A DNA stretch of 64,000 nt from assembly GCF_002261345.1 (NCBI RefSeq), contig NZ_NEVT01000009.1, positions 186,001-250,000 on the forward strand, given 5' to 3'. This document shows, piece by piece, positions 1-9,031 of this stretch. A model generated the notes under the pieces. The model was not told the origin of the DNA. It ran no database searches and saw nothing but the letters and a program-made list of their open reading frames with translations. Source of the DNA: Bordetella genomosp. 2 (GTDB lineage Bacteria > Pseudomonadota > Gammaproteobacteria > Burkholderiales > Burkholderiaceae_B). How positions within the stretch are numbered: position 1 is the first letter of the stretch; each line of letters begins with the position of its first letter. The translations under genes and the position numbers were made by a program.

Positions 1-2
1 GG

Positions 3-44
3 CCGCTGTACCCGCTGGAAGCGGCCGAGTATGACGGCCGCTAG
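3..44 (+). CDS. possible C-terminal tail of a gene entering from the left
   Basis: Reading from base 3 gives 13 codons ending in TAG at 42-44 (residues PLYPLEAAEYDGR). The codons have the G/C-rich third positions typical of real genes here. The other two forward frames stop later or look less gene-like. The gene body lies outside the window, so no function can be given. It would converge with trmL on the minus strand, 12 bp away. Confidence 0.35.
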   Translation, partial: PLYPLEAAEYDGR

Positions 45-56
45 CGCCGCCCCGGA

Positions 57-527
57 CTACGCCGCGCCGGCGTAGCCGTTCTGGCGCCATGCCTCGAACA
101 CGGTGACCGCCACCGCGTTCGACAGGTTCAGGCTGCGCTGGCCCTCGCGCATGGGCAGGCGCAGCCGCTGCTGGGGCGCGAACAGGGCCATGTGTTCGTC
201 GGACAGCCCGGCCGTTTCGCGGCCGAACACGAACACGTCGCCGGGCTGGAACGCCACGTCGCCGACATGGCGCTGCGCGCGCGTGGTCAGCGCGTAGATG
301 TGGCCGGCCGGCGCCGCCGTGGCGGCCAGCGCCGCCTCGAGCGTGTCGTGCACCTGCACCGGCTGCCATTCGTGATAGTCGAGCCCGGCGCGGCGCAGGC
401 GCGCGTCGTCGAGCTCGAAACCGAGCGGACGCACCAGGTGCAGTTGCGCGCCTGTATTGGCGCACAGGCGGATGGCATTGCCCGTATTGGGCGGGATCTC
501 GGGACAGACGAGCACGACGTGGAACAT
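57..527 (-). CDS. trmL: tRNA (cytidine/uridine-34 2'-O)-methyltransferase TrmL
   Basis: 156 aa, essentially the length of E. coli TrmL. This SPOUT-fold enzyme 2'-O-methylates the wobble base of leucine tRNAs using S-adenosylmethionine, as a cytoplasmic dimer. The three family motifs are visible: PEIPPNTGNAIRLCANTG at residues 9-26, FGRETAGL near 101 and RSLNLSNAVAV near 130, which builds the trefoil-knot SAM site. The ATG at 527 is the only sensible start. It lies 46 bp downstream of comF on the same strand, so the two may be cotranscribed. Confidence 0.93.
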   Translation of the reverse strand: MFHVVLVCPEIPPNTGNAIRLCANTGAQLHLVRPLGFELDDARLRRAGLDYHEWQPVQVHDTLEAALAATAAPAGHIYALTTRAQRHVGDVAFQPGDVFVFGRETAGLSDEHMALFAPQQRLRLPMREGQRSLNLSNAVAVTVFEAWRQNGYAGAA

Positions 528-573
528 GGCGTTTTCCTGGCGCGCCGGGGCCAGGCCGGCGCAATGACGACCG

Positions 574-1326
574 CTATTGTGCCAGGGGCGTGCGCGCCGC
601 CACCAGGACGATCACCTCGGCGGCGCCGGCCCGCAGCAGGGCGCGGGCGGCGGCGTCGACGGTGCTGCCGGTGGTCATGACGTCGTCGACCAGCCCGACG
701 GGCAGCCCGGCCAGCGGCGCGACACATTCGAACAGGCCCTGCGCGCCGCGGCGGCGCGCCTGGCGGGTGCCGGCGGCCTGGCGCGGGCCCTCACGCAGGC
801 GCCGCAAGGCGCCGCGCCGCAGCGGCAGGCCGAGCCGGTCGGCCAGGCCGGCGGCCAACTCGGCGGCGGGGTTGATGCCGCGGCGCAGCAAGGAGGCGCG
901 GCTGGCCGGAATCGGCACCAGCACCGTGCCCGCCGCCAGCGGCGCGGCGCGCGCCGCCGCGTCGGCCAGCAGGCAGGCCAGCGCGGTGCTCAGGCCATGG
1001 CGCCGCTCACCCTTGTAGCGTCCGATCAGGCTGTCGAACGGCGGTTCGTAGTCGAACGCGGCGATGGTGCGCGCAAACGCCGGCGCGGCCGGCGCGCAAT
1101 CGGGGCACGGGCCGCCGCGCGGCGCCAGCCGCAGGGCGCAGCGGCCGCAGCGGCGGCCGCCGGCGCGCATGGTATGGACGATATCGGCGGCGCAGCCATG
1201 GCACAGCAGGCCGCCGGCCGCGGCCCCGCCGCACAGCGGGCAATCGGACGGCAGGTGCGCCACCACCCGCCGGACGGCGGCGCGCAGCGGGAAGAGAAAA
1301 CGCGGATCGGCAATAATGGACGGCAT
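574..1326 (-). CDS. comF: ComF family phosphoribosyltransferase-like protein
   Basis: 250 aa from the ATG at 1326. The frame stays open to 1434 but would overlap the divergent bioC start. An N-terminal zinc-binding region carries four CxxC-type pairs (CPLC, CHGC, CGRC, CPDC), followed by a PRTase fold with the PRPP loop VGLVDDVMTTGSTVD near residue 213. ComF/GntX proteins are linked to DNA uptake in competent bacteria; the biochemical reaction is not settled. It is divergent from bioC across a 76-bp gap, and comF/gntX next to biotin genes is a common proteobacterial arrangement. Confidence 0.9.
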   Translation of the reverse strand: MPSIIADPRFLFPLRAAVRRVVAHLPSDCPLCGGAAAGGLLCHGCAADIVHTMRAGGRRCGRCALRLAPRGGPCPDCAPAAPAFARTIAAFDYEPPFDSLIGRYKGERRHGLSTALACLLADAAARAAPLAAGTVLVPIPASRASLLRRGINPAAELAAGLADRLGLPLRRGALRRLREGPRQAAGTRQARRRGAQGLFECVAPLAGLPVGLVDDVMTTGSTVDAAARALLRAGAAEVIVLVAARTPLAQ

Positions 1327-1402
1327 GGCGGCCCGTGCAAGATGGCGCGGGCCGATATCACAGCACGCTTTTGCAGCGCCGCCGCCCGGCGGCGCGACCT
1401 TC

Positions 1403-2332
1403 ATGTCCCAGTCCGCTCCCGCCACGCCCCCCACCCTGCCCCTGGTTCCCGCTCACGTCGTACAGCAGTTCGCGCGGCGCGGCGACCTGGCCGAGGCGCA
1501 GTTCCTCTATGGCGAAGTCGCCCGCCGCATGCTGGGCCGCCTGCAGTACATCCGCCTGCGCCCGGCGGCCATGCTGGACGCGGGCTGCGGCGCCGGCGAC
1601 AACCTGCCGCTGCTGCGGGAACGCTACCCGGAAGCCGCCTACCTGGGGCTGGATGCCTGCGAGCCGCTGCTGGCGCATGCCCGCAAGCGCCATGCGGAGG
1701 GCGGCGTGGCGCAATGGCTGGGCAAGCTGGTGGGGCGCGGCGGCGACGGCCCGCGCTTCGTGCGGGGCGACCTGGCCGACACGGGGCTGGCGGCGGAATC
1801 GCTCGACCTGGTGTGGTCCAACCTGGCCCTGCACTGGCACCCCGAGCCGCATGCAGCGCTGGCAGAATGGCGCCGCGTGCTCAAGGTCGGCGGGCTGGCG
1901 ATGTTCTCCTGTCTGGGGCCGGGCACCCTGCGCGAACTGCGCCAGGCGGTGGACGATGCCGGCCTGCGCACCGCCACGCCCTCGTTCGTGGACATGCACG
2001 ATTTCGGCGACCTGCTGGTCGAAAACGGCTTTGCCGACCCGGTGATGGACCAGGAAACCCTGACCCTGACGTACCGCAGCCCGCAACGGCTGCTGGAAGA
2101 CGTGCGCGCCCTGGGCGGCAACCCGGCCCGCGACCGGCGCCGGGGGCTGGCCGGCCGCGCCTGGCGCGACCGCCTGTGCGCCGCGCTGGAAGCGCAGCGC
2201 AATGCCGACGGAGTGATTCCGCTGAGTATCGAGGTGGCCTACGGCCATGCCTGGCGCGCCGCCGCCCGCCGCGCCGCGCCGGGCGAAACGCGCCTGTCGG
2301 TCAGCGCCATCGGCGGCCGCCGCGCGGGCTAG
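1403..2332 (+). CDS. bioC: malonyl-ACP O-methyltransferase BioC-like SAM methyltransferase
   Basis: 309 aa from ATG 1403. The Rossmann SAM-binding motif I (MLDAGCGAGDN) is at residues 57-67, with an acidic LGLDA strand after it and a post-II region SLDLVWSNLALHW typical of BioC. BioC methylates malonyl-ACP to start the pimeloyl chain of biotin. The longer open frame from 1064 is rejected because it crosses the comF promoter and start. No other bio gene lies in the window, so a general class I methyltransferase remains possible. It converges with the ligase gene at 2336 with only 3 bp between stops. Confidence 0.72.
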   Translation: MSQSAPATPPTLPLVPAHVVQQFARRGDLAEAQFLYGEVARRMLGRLQYIRLRPAAMLDAGCGAGDNLPLLRERYPEAAYLGLDACEPLLAHARKRHAEGGVAQWLGKLVGRGGDGPRFVRGDLADTGLAAESLDLVWSNLALHWHPEPHAALAEWRRVLKVGGLAMFSCLGPGTLRELRQAVDDAGLRTATPSFVDMHDFGDLLVENGFADPVMDQETLTLTYRSPQRLLEDVRALGGNPARDRRRGLAGRAWRDRLCAALEAQRNADGVIPLSIEVAYGHAWRAAARRAAPGETRLSVSAIGGRRAG

Positions 2333-2335
2333 GCG

Positions 2336-3580
2336 TCAGTGCAGGCGGTCGGGCCGCCAGCCCGGCACCCCGACTTCGGGCGTGGCCAGGGCCTGCACCC
2401 CGCCGTGCACCGGCTCGGAGGTGGCGCGGATGCGGCGGCGCGGCACTTCGGCCGGCGGCGCAACCTCGCCTTCGCCGCGCCAGGCGCGGGTCATGGAATC
2501 CACCACCAGCGGCAGGTCGCGCACCCGGTGGAACTGGCTGCGCAGCCAGCGCGCGTCGTTGCCGTTGCGGATCGACTCGTCGCGCAGGGCCGCCAGCATG
2601 TCGCCGGTACCCAGTTCGTCGGCGATCGGCAGCAGGCGCTGGAACAGGCCGCGCAGGTGGTCGATGAGCCGCAGGCGCTGGCCGTCGGGCGTGACGTAGC
2701 TGCCCTGCAGGCCGAACCGGCACGCCTGGAAATGGTTGCTGCGATAGGCCAGCCAGGCCGTCTGCGGCGGCTCGGGCTCGCGCGACACCAGCACCGCCAG
2801 CGCCTGGGCGAACGCCGCCAGCTGGCAGGCGCGCTCGACCGTCAGGGGCGTGTCGCAGACGCGGATCTCGACCGTGCCGAATTCGGGCTTGGGCCGGATG
2901 TCCCAGTACAGGTCCTTGATGCTCTCGGCCAGGCCGCTGGCGCGCAATTGCGCCATGTGGGCCTCGAAGCGGTACCAGTCGGTGACCTCGGCCGGCAGGT
3001 GGCCGGCCAGCGGGAAGCTGCTGACGGCGTTCAGGCGGCAGCACGAGAACAGCGTGTCGACCCCTTCGTAATAGGGCGAGGACGCGGACAGGGCGATGAA
3101 ATGCGGCACATAGGGCGACAGGCCGCGCACCATGCGCACGGCGGCGTCGCCGGACGGCACGCCCAGGTGGATGTGCTGGCCGAACACGGTGAACTGGCGC
3201 GCCAGGTAGCCGTACATTTCGGCCAGGTACTGGAAGCGCGGGGAATCCGAGATGGCGCGCTCCTGCCAGCGCATGAAGGGGTGCGCCCCGCCGCCGGCCA
3301 CCGCCACGCCGACCGCGTCGGCCGCTTCGCACAGCGCGTCGCGCATTTCGCGCATTTCGGCCAGCAGGCCCATGGGGTGCTCGTGCACCGAGGAATTCAG
3401 TTCGATCATGGACCGGGTGATTTCTGGCTTGACCCGGTCTGCGATGGGGTGGTTCGCCATCTGGGCGAGCAGTTCGTCGGCGGCTGCGGCCAAGTCGAAA
3501 CTGCGCGGATTGATGAGCTGCAGTTCGAGCTCGATGCCTAGCGTGTTGGGGGCGGACGAATTGAACGGGATCTGTTCCAT
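2336..3580 (-). CDS. YbdK-type carboxylate-amine ligase (glutamate-cysteine ligase 2 family)
   Basis: 414 aa from the ATG at 3580, which follows a GGAGTCGGAGATG context. The open frame extends to 3736, but the extra residues look non-coding. The family signature near the N-terminus ([17 protein letters not shown], residues 15-31) and the later blocks [10 protein letters not shown] and [13 protein letters not shown] match the GCS2/YbdK group, which makes weak gamma-glutamylcysteine ligases in the ATP-grasp-like glutamine synthetase superfamily. Physiological substrate is not certain. A 359-bp gap follows upstream. Confidence 0.82.
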   Translation of the reverse strand: MEQIPFNSSAPNTLGIELELQLINPRSFDLAAAADELLAQMANHPIADRVKPEITRSMIELNSSVHEHPMGLLAEMREMRDALCEAADAVGVAVAGGGAHPFMRWQERAISDSPRFQYLAEMYGYLARQFTVFGQHIHLGVPSGDAAVRMVRGLSPYVPHFIALSASSPYYEGVDTLFSCCRLNAVSSFPLAGHLPAEVTDWYRFEAHMAQLRASGLAESIKDLYWDIRPKPEFGTVEIRVCDTPLTVERACQLAAFAQALAVLVSREPEPPQTAWLAYRSNHFQACRFGLQGSYVTPDGQRLRLIDHLRGLFQRLLPIADELGTGDMLAALRDESIRNGNDARWLRSQFHRVRDLPLVVDSMTRAWRGEGEVAPPAEVPRRRIRATSEPVHGGVQALATPEVGVPGWRPDRLH

Positions 3581-3939
3581 CTCCGACTCCTTCCATGTAT
3601 GTTGGTAGGGGCGCACCGTTCGGCCTTGAAGCCCGGCAGCTTCCCGGGGGGCACTCGATGGTGTCTTATGTCTGCATGATAGCCGCAACTTTATGTCGGG
3701 AAGAATCAAAATCGTGACATTTGTGCGCAACTTCAAGAATCAATGAGTTTTTGTCTGTGACGACAAAGTGAGTAAACGCTCACAGCCTAGCAATGGCGCG
3801 GGTCGTGGGCGGACGCCCGGCGCAAGGCCCCGGAAAATGGGCCATTGGCGAGGGCAAGGGATTACCCTAAATAGGGTAATCCCTTATATTTTGCCGGCGC
3901 CGGCTGACCGAATCGTGACAGAATCCGGCGCCGTTCGGG
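3581..3939. other. 359-bp intergenic region with several dyads
   Basis: No gene seen. It presumably holds the promoter of the ligase gene at 3580 and the end of the dctM transcript. It contains a dyad TTTGTC-N6-GACAAA at 3750-3767, directly followed by GTGAG-N6-CTCAC at 3768-3783, and a strong hairpin at 3856-3885 listed separately. The 3660-3780 stretch is visibly more A/T-rich than its surroundings, as expected for a promoter. Confidence 0.5.
3856..3885 (+). terminator. perfect 13-bp hairpin, plus-strand intrinsic-terminator-like
   Basis: Arms at 3856-3868 and 3873-3885 are perfectly complementary with a 4-base loop (AAAT), followed on the plus strand by ATATTTTGCC. The T-rich tract is on the plus strand only, while both neighbouring genes run on the minus strand. 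It therefore fits a terminator of an antisense or leftover plus transcript better than the end of dctM. It could also simply be a dyad operator. Confidence 0.5.
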
Positions 3940-5610
3940 CTACTTGAACGCCGCGGCCGGGTCGCCGCCGGCGCCGCCGTAGATGCCGCCGCCATACGAG
4001 CCCTCGATCTCGATCTTGACCGTGCTGGGATCGACGGTGGACTGGCCAGCCTTGTAGTGCATGACCAGGCCGGGGAACAGCATGACCGCGGCCACCATCA
4101 GCAGCTGGATCACGATGAACGGCACCGAGCCCCAGTAGATCTGGCCGGTGGTCACCGGCTCGATGCGCTGGCCGGTGACCTTGTCGCGGTAGGCGTCCTT
4201 GGGCGCGACCGAGCGCAGGTAGAACAGCGCGAAGCCGAACGGCGGGTGCATGAACGAGGTCTGCATGTTCACCGCCAGCAGCACCCCGAACCAGATCAGG
4301 TCGATGCCCATCTTGTCGGCCACCGGCCCCAGCAGCGGCACGATGATGAACGCCAGCTCGAAGAAGTCCAGGAAGAACGCCAGCACGAAGGTCAGCACGC
4401 TGACCACGATCAGGAACCCCCACTCCCCGCCCGGCACGCTGGTCAGCAGGTGCTCGACCCACAGGTCGCCGCTCACGCCCCGGAAGGTCAGCCCGAACAC
4501 CGTCGAGCCCACCAGGATGAACACCACGAAGCACGACAGCTTGGTGGTCGTGTCCATCGCCTGGCGCAGCAGGTCCAGCGTCAGCCGCCGGCGGATCAGC
4601 GCCATCACGATCGCGCCCACCGCCCCCATCGCCCCACCCTCGGTCGGCGTGGCGATGCCGATGAAGATCGTGCCCAGCACCAGGAAGATCAGAAACAGCG
4701 GCGGGATCATCACGAAGGTCACCCGCTCGGCCAGCGCCGACAGCATGTTCAACCGGAACAGCTTGTTGACGATGGCGATCACGAAGGCCGTCAGCCCCCA
4801 CAGCAGCAGGCTGAGCACCACCTTCTCGTCGACCGGCGCGTCGGCCTTCTCGATCCACTGCGTGATCAGGTAGGCCGACAGCGCCGAGACCAGCATCAGC
4901 ACCAGCAGCGAGCGCCCCCCGCGCGAGCCGTTCGGCTCGCGGAAGGCCCGCGCCTCCTCGGGCAGCGCCGGCGCCGACGACGGCTTGAGCACCGACATCA
5001 CCACGATGTACAGGATGTACGCCCCGGCCAGCAGGAACCCCGGCAGCATCGCCCCGCGGTACATGTCGCCGATCGAGCGGCCCAGCTGGTCGGCCAGGAT
5101 GATCAGCACCAGCGACGGCGGGATGATCTGCGACAGCGTGCCCGAGGCGGCGATCACCCCCGTGGCCAGCCGCCGGTCGTAGCCGTAGCGCAGCATGATC
5201 GGCAGCGAGATCAGCCCCATGGAGATCACCGAGGCCGACACCACCCCGGTCGTCGCCGCCAGCATCGCGCCCACCACCACCACCGCGATGGCCAGGCCCC
5301 CGCGCAGCGGCCCGAACACCTGCCCGATCGTCTCGAGCAGGTCCTCGGCCATGCCCGAGCGCTCCAGCACCAGCCCCATCAGCGTGAAGAACGGCACCGC
5401 CAGCAGCGTGTCGTTGGCCACGATCCCGAACACCCGCTGCGGCAGCGCCTGGAACAGCGAGGCGTTGAACAGCCCCAGCTCCATGCCCACCAGCCCGTAC
5501 AGGATCCCGTTGGCCGCCAGCGCGAACGCCACCGGAAAGCCCAGCAGCAGGAACACCACCAGCGTGCCGAACATGATCGGCGCCAGGTTGGCTAGAAAGA
5601 ATTCCATCAT
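3940..5610 (-). CDS. TRAP transporter large membrane subunit (DctM, FcbT3-like)
   Basis: 556 aa, an extended DctM of the mannitol/chloroaromatic TRAP subgroup rather than the usual 425-430 aa. It is almost wholly hydrophobic with many membrane helices, starting MMEFFLANLAPIMFGTLVV, and carries the family-like blocks FTLMGLVLERSGMAEDL and ASGTLSQIIPPSLVLIILADQ. It is the Na+-coupled pore of the importer. Two bases separate its ATG from the stop of dctQ. No binding-protein gene is adjacent; the only dctP-like gene is at 13469-14575, first in the same-strand gene array. Likely cargo is an aromatic carboxylate such as picolinate (inference). Confidence 0.9.
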   Translation of the reverse strand: MMEFFLANLAPIMFGTLVVFLLLGFPVAFALAANGILYGLVGMELGLFNASLFQALPQRVFGIVANDTLLAVPFFTLMGLVLERSGMAEDLLETIGQVFGPLRGGLAIAVVVVGAMLAATTGVVSASVISMGLISLPIMLRYGYDRRLATGVIAASGTLSQIIPPSLVLIILADQLGRSIGDMYRGAMLPGFLLAGAYILYIVVMSVLKPSSAPALPEEARAFREPNGSRGGRSLLVLMLVSALSAYLITQWIEKADAPVDEKVVLSLLLWGLTAFVIAIVNKLFRLNMLSALAERVTFVMIPPLFLIFLVLGTIFIGIATPTEGGAMGAVGAIVMALIRRRLTLDLLRQAMDTTTKLSCFVVFILVGSTVFGLTFRGVSGDLWVEHLLTSVPGGEWGFLIVVSVLTFVLAFFLDFFELAFIIVPLLGPVADKMGIDLIWFGVLLAVNMQTSFMHPPFGFALFYLRSVAPKDAYRDKVTGQRIEPVTTGQIYWGSVPFIVIQLLMVAAVMLFPGLVMHYKAGQSTVDPSTVKIEIEGSYGGGIYGGAGGDPAAAFK

Positions 5611-5612
5611 GA

Positions 5613-6236
5613 TCAGCGGCCCTTGTCCTGTTGTTGTTGCAGGGCCGCTTCGCGCGCCTGCGCTTCACGGGCGATCTCCTCGGCCAGTTGCTCCTCGGCG
5701 CTCTTGCCCTCGGCGCGCGCCAGCGGGTCCGGCGCCTGCCCGCGCAGGTACCCCACGCACTTGATCAGCCGCGACACGCCCGCCAGCACCAGCAGCGCGA
5801 ACCCCACCGGGATCAGCAGCTTGACCGGCCAGCGCACCAGCCCGCCCGAGTTCGACGACTGCTCGTTGGACACGTACGAGTCCATGAACATCGGCCACGA
5901 CAAGTACATGATCAGGATCGCCATGGGCAACAGGAAAAACACCACGCCGAAGATCTCGATGTAGATCTGCGTACGCTTGGACAGGCGCGAGGACAGGATG
6001 TCCACCCGCACGTGTTCGTTCTTGAGCAGGGTGTAGCCGGCCGTGAGCAGGAACATGGCACCGAACATGTACCACTGCAGTTCCAGCCACGCGTTCGAGC
6101 TCGTCTCGAACACCTTGCGGACCAGGGCGTTGCCGGCGCTCACCAGCACCACCAGCAGCGTGATCCACGTCACGGCTCGCCCCACCCGCAGGTTCAGCGC
6201 GTCTATGGCGCGCGAGATAGCGAGTAATGCTTTCAT
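5613..6236 (-). CDS. TRAP transporter small membrane subunit (DctQ, FcbT2-like)
   Basis: 207 aa from ATG 6236. There are four hydrophobic helices, with the DctQ-type core W-I-T-L-L-V-V-L-V-S near residue 20 and WLELQWYMFGAMFLLTAGYTLL around residue 50. The C-terminal 40 residues are charged and glutamine-rich, ending in QQQQDKGR. It pairs with the large subunit at 3940-5610. The frame stays open far upstream (to 7112), but that part is antisense-like and crosses a repeat hairpin. The family-1 repeat hairpin lies 55 bp upstream, between it and the ABC permease gene. Confidence 0.88.
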   Translation of the reverse strand: MKALLAISRAIDALNLRVGRAVTWITLLVVLVSAGNALVRKVFETSSNAWLELQWYMFGAMFLLTAGYTLLKNEHVRVDILSSRLSKRTQIYIEIFGVVFFLLPMAILIMYLSWPMFMDSYVSNEQSSNSGGLVRWPVKLLIPVGFALLVLAGVSRLIKCVGYLRGQAPDPLARAEGKSAEEQLAEEIAREAQAREAALQQQQDKGR

Positions 6237-6290
6237 GAAGATTCCCTTGGGGGTGTCATTGGAGGTTTTCTCGGTAGTGGTTGATGCGTT

Positions 6291-6358
6291 GGTGTCAGGC
6301 ACGCAAGGTGTCTGACGCATGCTGCAAGGGGTGTCAGACACCTTGCGTGCCTGACACC
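6291..6358. repeat. family-1 repeat: 26-bp perfect inverted repeat with GGTGTC ends
   Basis: Arms at 6291-6316 and 6333-6358 are perfectly complementary, with a 16-base loop. Both arms contain the GGTGTC/GACACC words shared by four other loci in this window. It lies between the ABC permease gene (stop at 6410) and dctQ (start at 6236), so as RNA it would form a strong 3' stem-loop behind the ABC operon. It may separate dctQM transcription from the genes upstream, or protect an mRNA end. Confidence 0.85.
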
Positions 6359-6409
6359 TGGCGGCGCATGATGGCTGACTGGCACCGCCGCCGGCGCGCC
6401 GTGCCGCCG

Positions 6410-7183
6410 TCAATGCCCGCCATCGCGGCGGCGCCAGGGCGTGGCCTTGCGCTCCAGCCAGGCCAGCAGCCCGAACAGCGCCATGCCCATCAGCGCCAGC
6501 ACGAACAGGGCGGCGAACACCCGCACGGTGTCGAAGGTGCCCTGCGCGCTCATGATGACGTAGCCCAGGCCGCGCTGCGACGAGACGAACTCGCCGACGA
6601 TGGCGCCCACCAGCGCCAGCGAGATCGCCACCTTCATGCCGGTCACGATGGAAGGCAGGGCGGCCGGCAGCCGCACCTTGAAAAAGAAATCGCGCCGCGA
6701 GCCCTTCAGCACCCGGCCCAGGTCCAGCACGTCCTGCGGCACCGACTTCAGTCCGTGCACGGTGTCCACCACGATGGCGAACACCGCGATCAGGAACGCG
6801 ATGGCGATCTTGGGCTCGGCGCCCGTGCCGAGCCAGATGACGAACAGCGGCGCCACCGCCACCTTGGGCACGCTGTTGAGCGCCACGATCAGGGGATAGC
6901 ACACACTCTCGAACCAGCGCGATCCGACCAGCAGCACGGCCGTCAGTACGCCACCCACCACCGCCGCCAGGAAGCCGCCCACGGTGGTCAGCAGGGTGTA
7001 CCAGGCATGGCCCGCGTACCAGCGCCAGTCGGTCGCCAGTTCGGCGGCGATCTGCGTCGGCAGGGGCAGCATGATGGGACGCACGTGCAGCGCGCGGGCC
7101 AGCGCCTCCCACAGCGCCAGGAACAGCAGCAGCGAAGCCAGGCCGGCGGCGCCGTGCAGCAGTTGTCGCGAAATGCCGGTCAT
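6410..7183 (-). CDS. ABC transporter permease (SsuC/TauC family)
   Basis: 257 aa inner-membrane permease with about six helices. The ATPase-coupling EAA-type loop is seen as GEFVSSQRGLGYVIMSA in the second half of the protein. This family imports sulfonates, nitrate, thiamine precursors and aromatic acids. Start ATG 7183 overlaps the ATPase stop by 4 bp (ATGA), so the pair is translationally coupled. It is the last gene of the binding protein-ATPase-permease trio that follows the molybdenum hydroxylase genes, which suggests uptake of the pathway substrate. Confidence 0.9.
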   Translation of the reverse strand: MTGISRQLLHGAAGLASLLLFLALWEALARALHVRPIMLPLPTQIAAELATDWRWYAGHAWYTLLTTVGGFLAAVVGGVLTAVLLVGSRWFESVCYPLIVALNSVPKVAVAPLFVIWLGTGAEPKIAIAFLIAVFAIVVDTVHGLKSVPQDVLDLGRVLKGSRRDFFFKVRLPAALPSIVTGMKVAISLALVGAIVGEFVSSQRGLGYVIMSAQGTFDTVRVFAALFVLALMGMALFGLLAWLERKATPWRRRDGGH

Positions 7184-7968
7184 GAGGCGCGCCCTCCTTC
7201 GTCGATCAGGCCCATCTGCTGGAACAGGCCGCGGATATGGCTTACATAGCGGCCGAATTCGGGGGTTTCGCGGATAGCCAGCGGCCGCGGCCGCGGCAGG
7301 TCGATGGCGATGGTCTCGACGACGCGGCCGGGACGCGGCGAGAACACCATGACGGTGTCGCCCAGGAAGACCGCCTCGGCGATGCCGTGCGTGACGAACA
7401 GCACGGTATTGCGGGTTTCCATCCAGATGCGCTGCAGTTCGACATTCATCTGGTCGCGCGTCAGCGCGTCCAGGGCGCCGAACGGCTCGTCCATCAGCAG
7501 CAGCCGCGGATCGTCGACCAGCGCCCGGCAGATGGCGGCGCGCTGGCGCATGCCGCCCGACAGCTCATGCGGATAGCACTCGGCGAAATCCTGCAGCCCC
7601 GTCAGCGCCAGCAAGGCGCGCACCTTGTCGGCATAGGCGCCCGCCGGCTTGTGGGCGAACTCGACCGGCAGCAGCACGTTGCGGCGGATGCTGCGCCAGT
7701 CCAGCAGCGCATCGCGCTGGAACACCATGCCGATGCCGTCGGGCGGGCCTTGCACCGGCCGGCCTTCGACCGCCAGTTCGCCCTGGCTGATGGTTTCCAG
7801 CCCGGCCACGCAGCGCAGGAAGGTGCTCTTGCCGCAGCCGCTGGGGCCCAGGATGCTGAGAAAGCGCCCGGCCGGCAGCTCCAGCGATACCGAATCGAGC
7901 GCGCGCACCCCACGCGCGCCGGGATATTGCTTGCCGACCCCGCGCGCCGCCACCGCCCATTGCGTCAT
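7180..7968 (-). CDS. ABC transporter ATP-binding protein (SsuB/TauB family)
   Basis: 262 aa from ATG 7968. Walker A GPSGCGKST is at residues 41-49, the signature reads LSGGMRQR, and Walker B plus D-loop reads LLLMDEPFGALD. The H-loop histidine follows in VLFVTHGIAEAV. The start overlaps the binding-protein stop by 4 bp. It energises the permease at 6410-7183. The frame runs open to 9099, but the upstream part is a shadow of the binding-protein gene. Confidence 0.93.
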   Translation of the reverse strand: MTQWAVAARGVGKQYPGARGVRALDSVSLELPAGRFLSILGPSGCGKSTFLRCVAGLETISQGELAVEGRPVQGPPDGIGMVFQRDALLDWRSIRRNVLLPVEFAHKPAGAYADKVRALLALTGLQDFAECYPHELSGGMRQRAAICRALVDDPRLLLMDEPFGALDALTRDQMNVELQRIWMETRNTVLFVTHGIAEAVFLGDTVMVFSPRPGRVVETIAIDLPRPRPLAIRETPEFGRYVSHIRGLFQQMGLIDEGGRAS

Positions 7969-8990
7969 GGCCGCACCATGGCGTCGTAGCGTTCCGGCTG
8001 CACCAGGCCGGGCGCGTAGAACGCCGCCGGGTCGGCATCGGCGCGCACCAGCCCCACCGAGGACAGCGTCTTGACCGCCTGCACCCAGTCCGCCGGCACC
8101 GGCGCGCCCACCCGCTGGCCGGCCGCCGGCGTGCCGAAGTAGTCGCGCAGCGCATCGATCTGGCCACGCAGTACGCGGGCATCCAGGCGCGCCTGCGGCC
8201 GCTGGGCCAGGATGGCCTGCACCGCCTCGTCCTGGTGGCCGGCATAGATGTATTCCCAGGCGCGCGCGCTGACGCTGGCGAAGCGCGCGATGGCGTCGCG
8301 CCGCTCGGCCAGCTTCTGTTCGCTGGCGAACAGGCCGAAGCTGGGCATGTCCAGGCCGAAATCGGCGAAGCGCACCGCCTTGGACGGCCGGTTCTGCGAC
8401 ACCACCGGCAAGAAGAACGGAATGGTGGAGAACGCCGCGTCGGCGCGGCCCACGGCGTAGGTCGACGCCTTGCCGGCGGCATCCACGTTGACCAGCTCCA
8501 GGTCGCCCTTGGCCAGCTTGCCGCGCGCCAGGAAGGCGTCGATGAACGGCGCCTCCAGCGATCCGGCGGTGTAGGCGACCTTCTTGCCCTTCAATTGCGC
8601 CGGGCCCTCGATGCCGGAGTCGGCCGGCACCAGCAGGCCGATGTCGCTGTGGCGCGCGAACACCGCCACCGCCTTGACCGGCAGGCCCTTGTCGCGCGCG
8701 ATCATCATGGACGCCAGCGCGGCGTGGCCCACATCGAAGCTGTCGCCGCCGCCGACGATCTGCACCGTGGTGACCGAGCCGTTGCCATCCTCCAGGGCGA
8801 CATCCAGGCCCGCCTGGCGGTACCAGCCCTTGTGCTGCGCCAGGTGGAAGGCGGCCTGCACGCCCCAGGGCGTCCAGTCGAGCCGCACCTTGAGCGGCTC
8901 CAGCGGCGGCGCCGCGAGCGCCTGGCCGCAGCACGCGACAGCCAGGGCCAGCACGAGCCGCCGCCCTATTCTTTCCATGACCGAGTGCAT
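7965..8990 (-). CDS. ABC transporter periplasmic substrate-binding protein (NMT1/SsuA-like)
   Basis: 341 aa from ATG 8990. It has a signal peptide with basic start (ERIGRR), hydrophobic core LVLALAVACC and likely AxA cleavage near residue 27. The mature start KVRLDWTPWGVQAAFHLAQHKGWY is the hallmark of the NMT1/THI5-like family. This family binds pyrimidine precursors, sulfonates and aromatic acids. It is 41 bp downstream of the fused iron-sulfur subunit gene, so probably in the same transcript as the hydroxylase. Picolinate or a related pyridine acid is the inferred ligand. Confidence 0.88.
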   Translation of the reverse strand: MHSVMERIGRRLVLALAVACCGQALAAPPLEPLKVRLDWTPWGVQAAFHLAQHKGWYRQAGLDVALEDGNGSVTTVQIVGGGDSFDVGHAALASMMIARDKGLPVKAVAVFARHSDIGLLVPADSGIEGPAQLKGKKVAYTAGSLEAPFIDAFLARGKLAKGDLELVNVDAAGKASTYAVGRADAAFSTIPFFLPVVSQNRPSKAVRFADFGLDMPSFGLFASEQKLAERRDAIARFASVSARAWEYIYAGHQDEAVQAILAQRPQARLDARVLRGQIDALRDYFGTPAAGQRVGAPVPADWVQAVKTLSSVGLVRADADPAAFYAPGLVQPERYDAMVRP

Positions 8991-9031
8991 CGTTTTTTCC
9001 CCTTGACGATTGCTCCGCGGCGCGCCGGCAG

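Noticed and set aside
3856-3885. Terminator of dctM
   Set aside because: On the dctM (minus) strand the hairpin is followed by GCCCTCGCC, not a U-tract; the T-rich side is on the plus strand.
4057-5595. 512-codon plus-strand frame opposite dctM
   Set aside because: Gln/His/Arg-rich antisense of membrane-helix codons; no family features.
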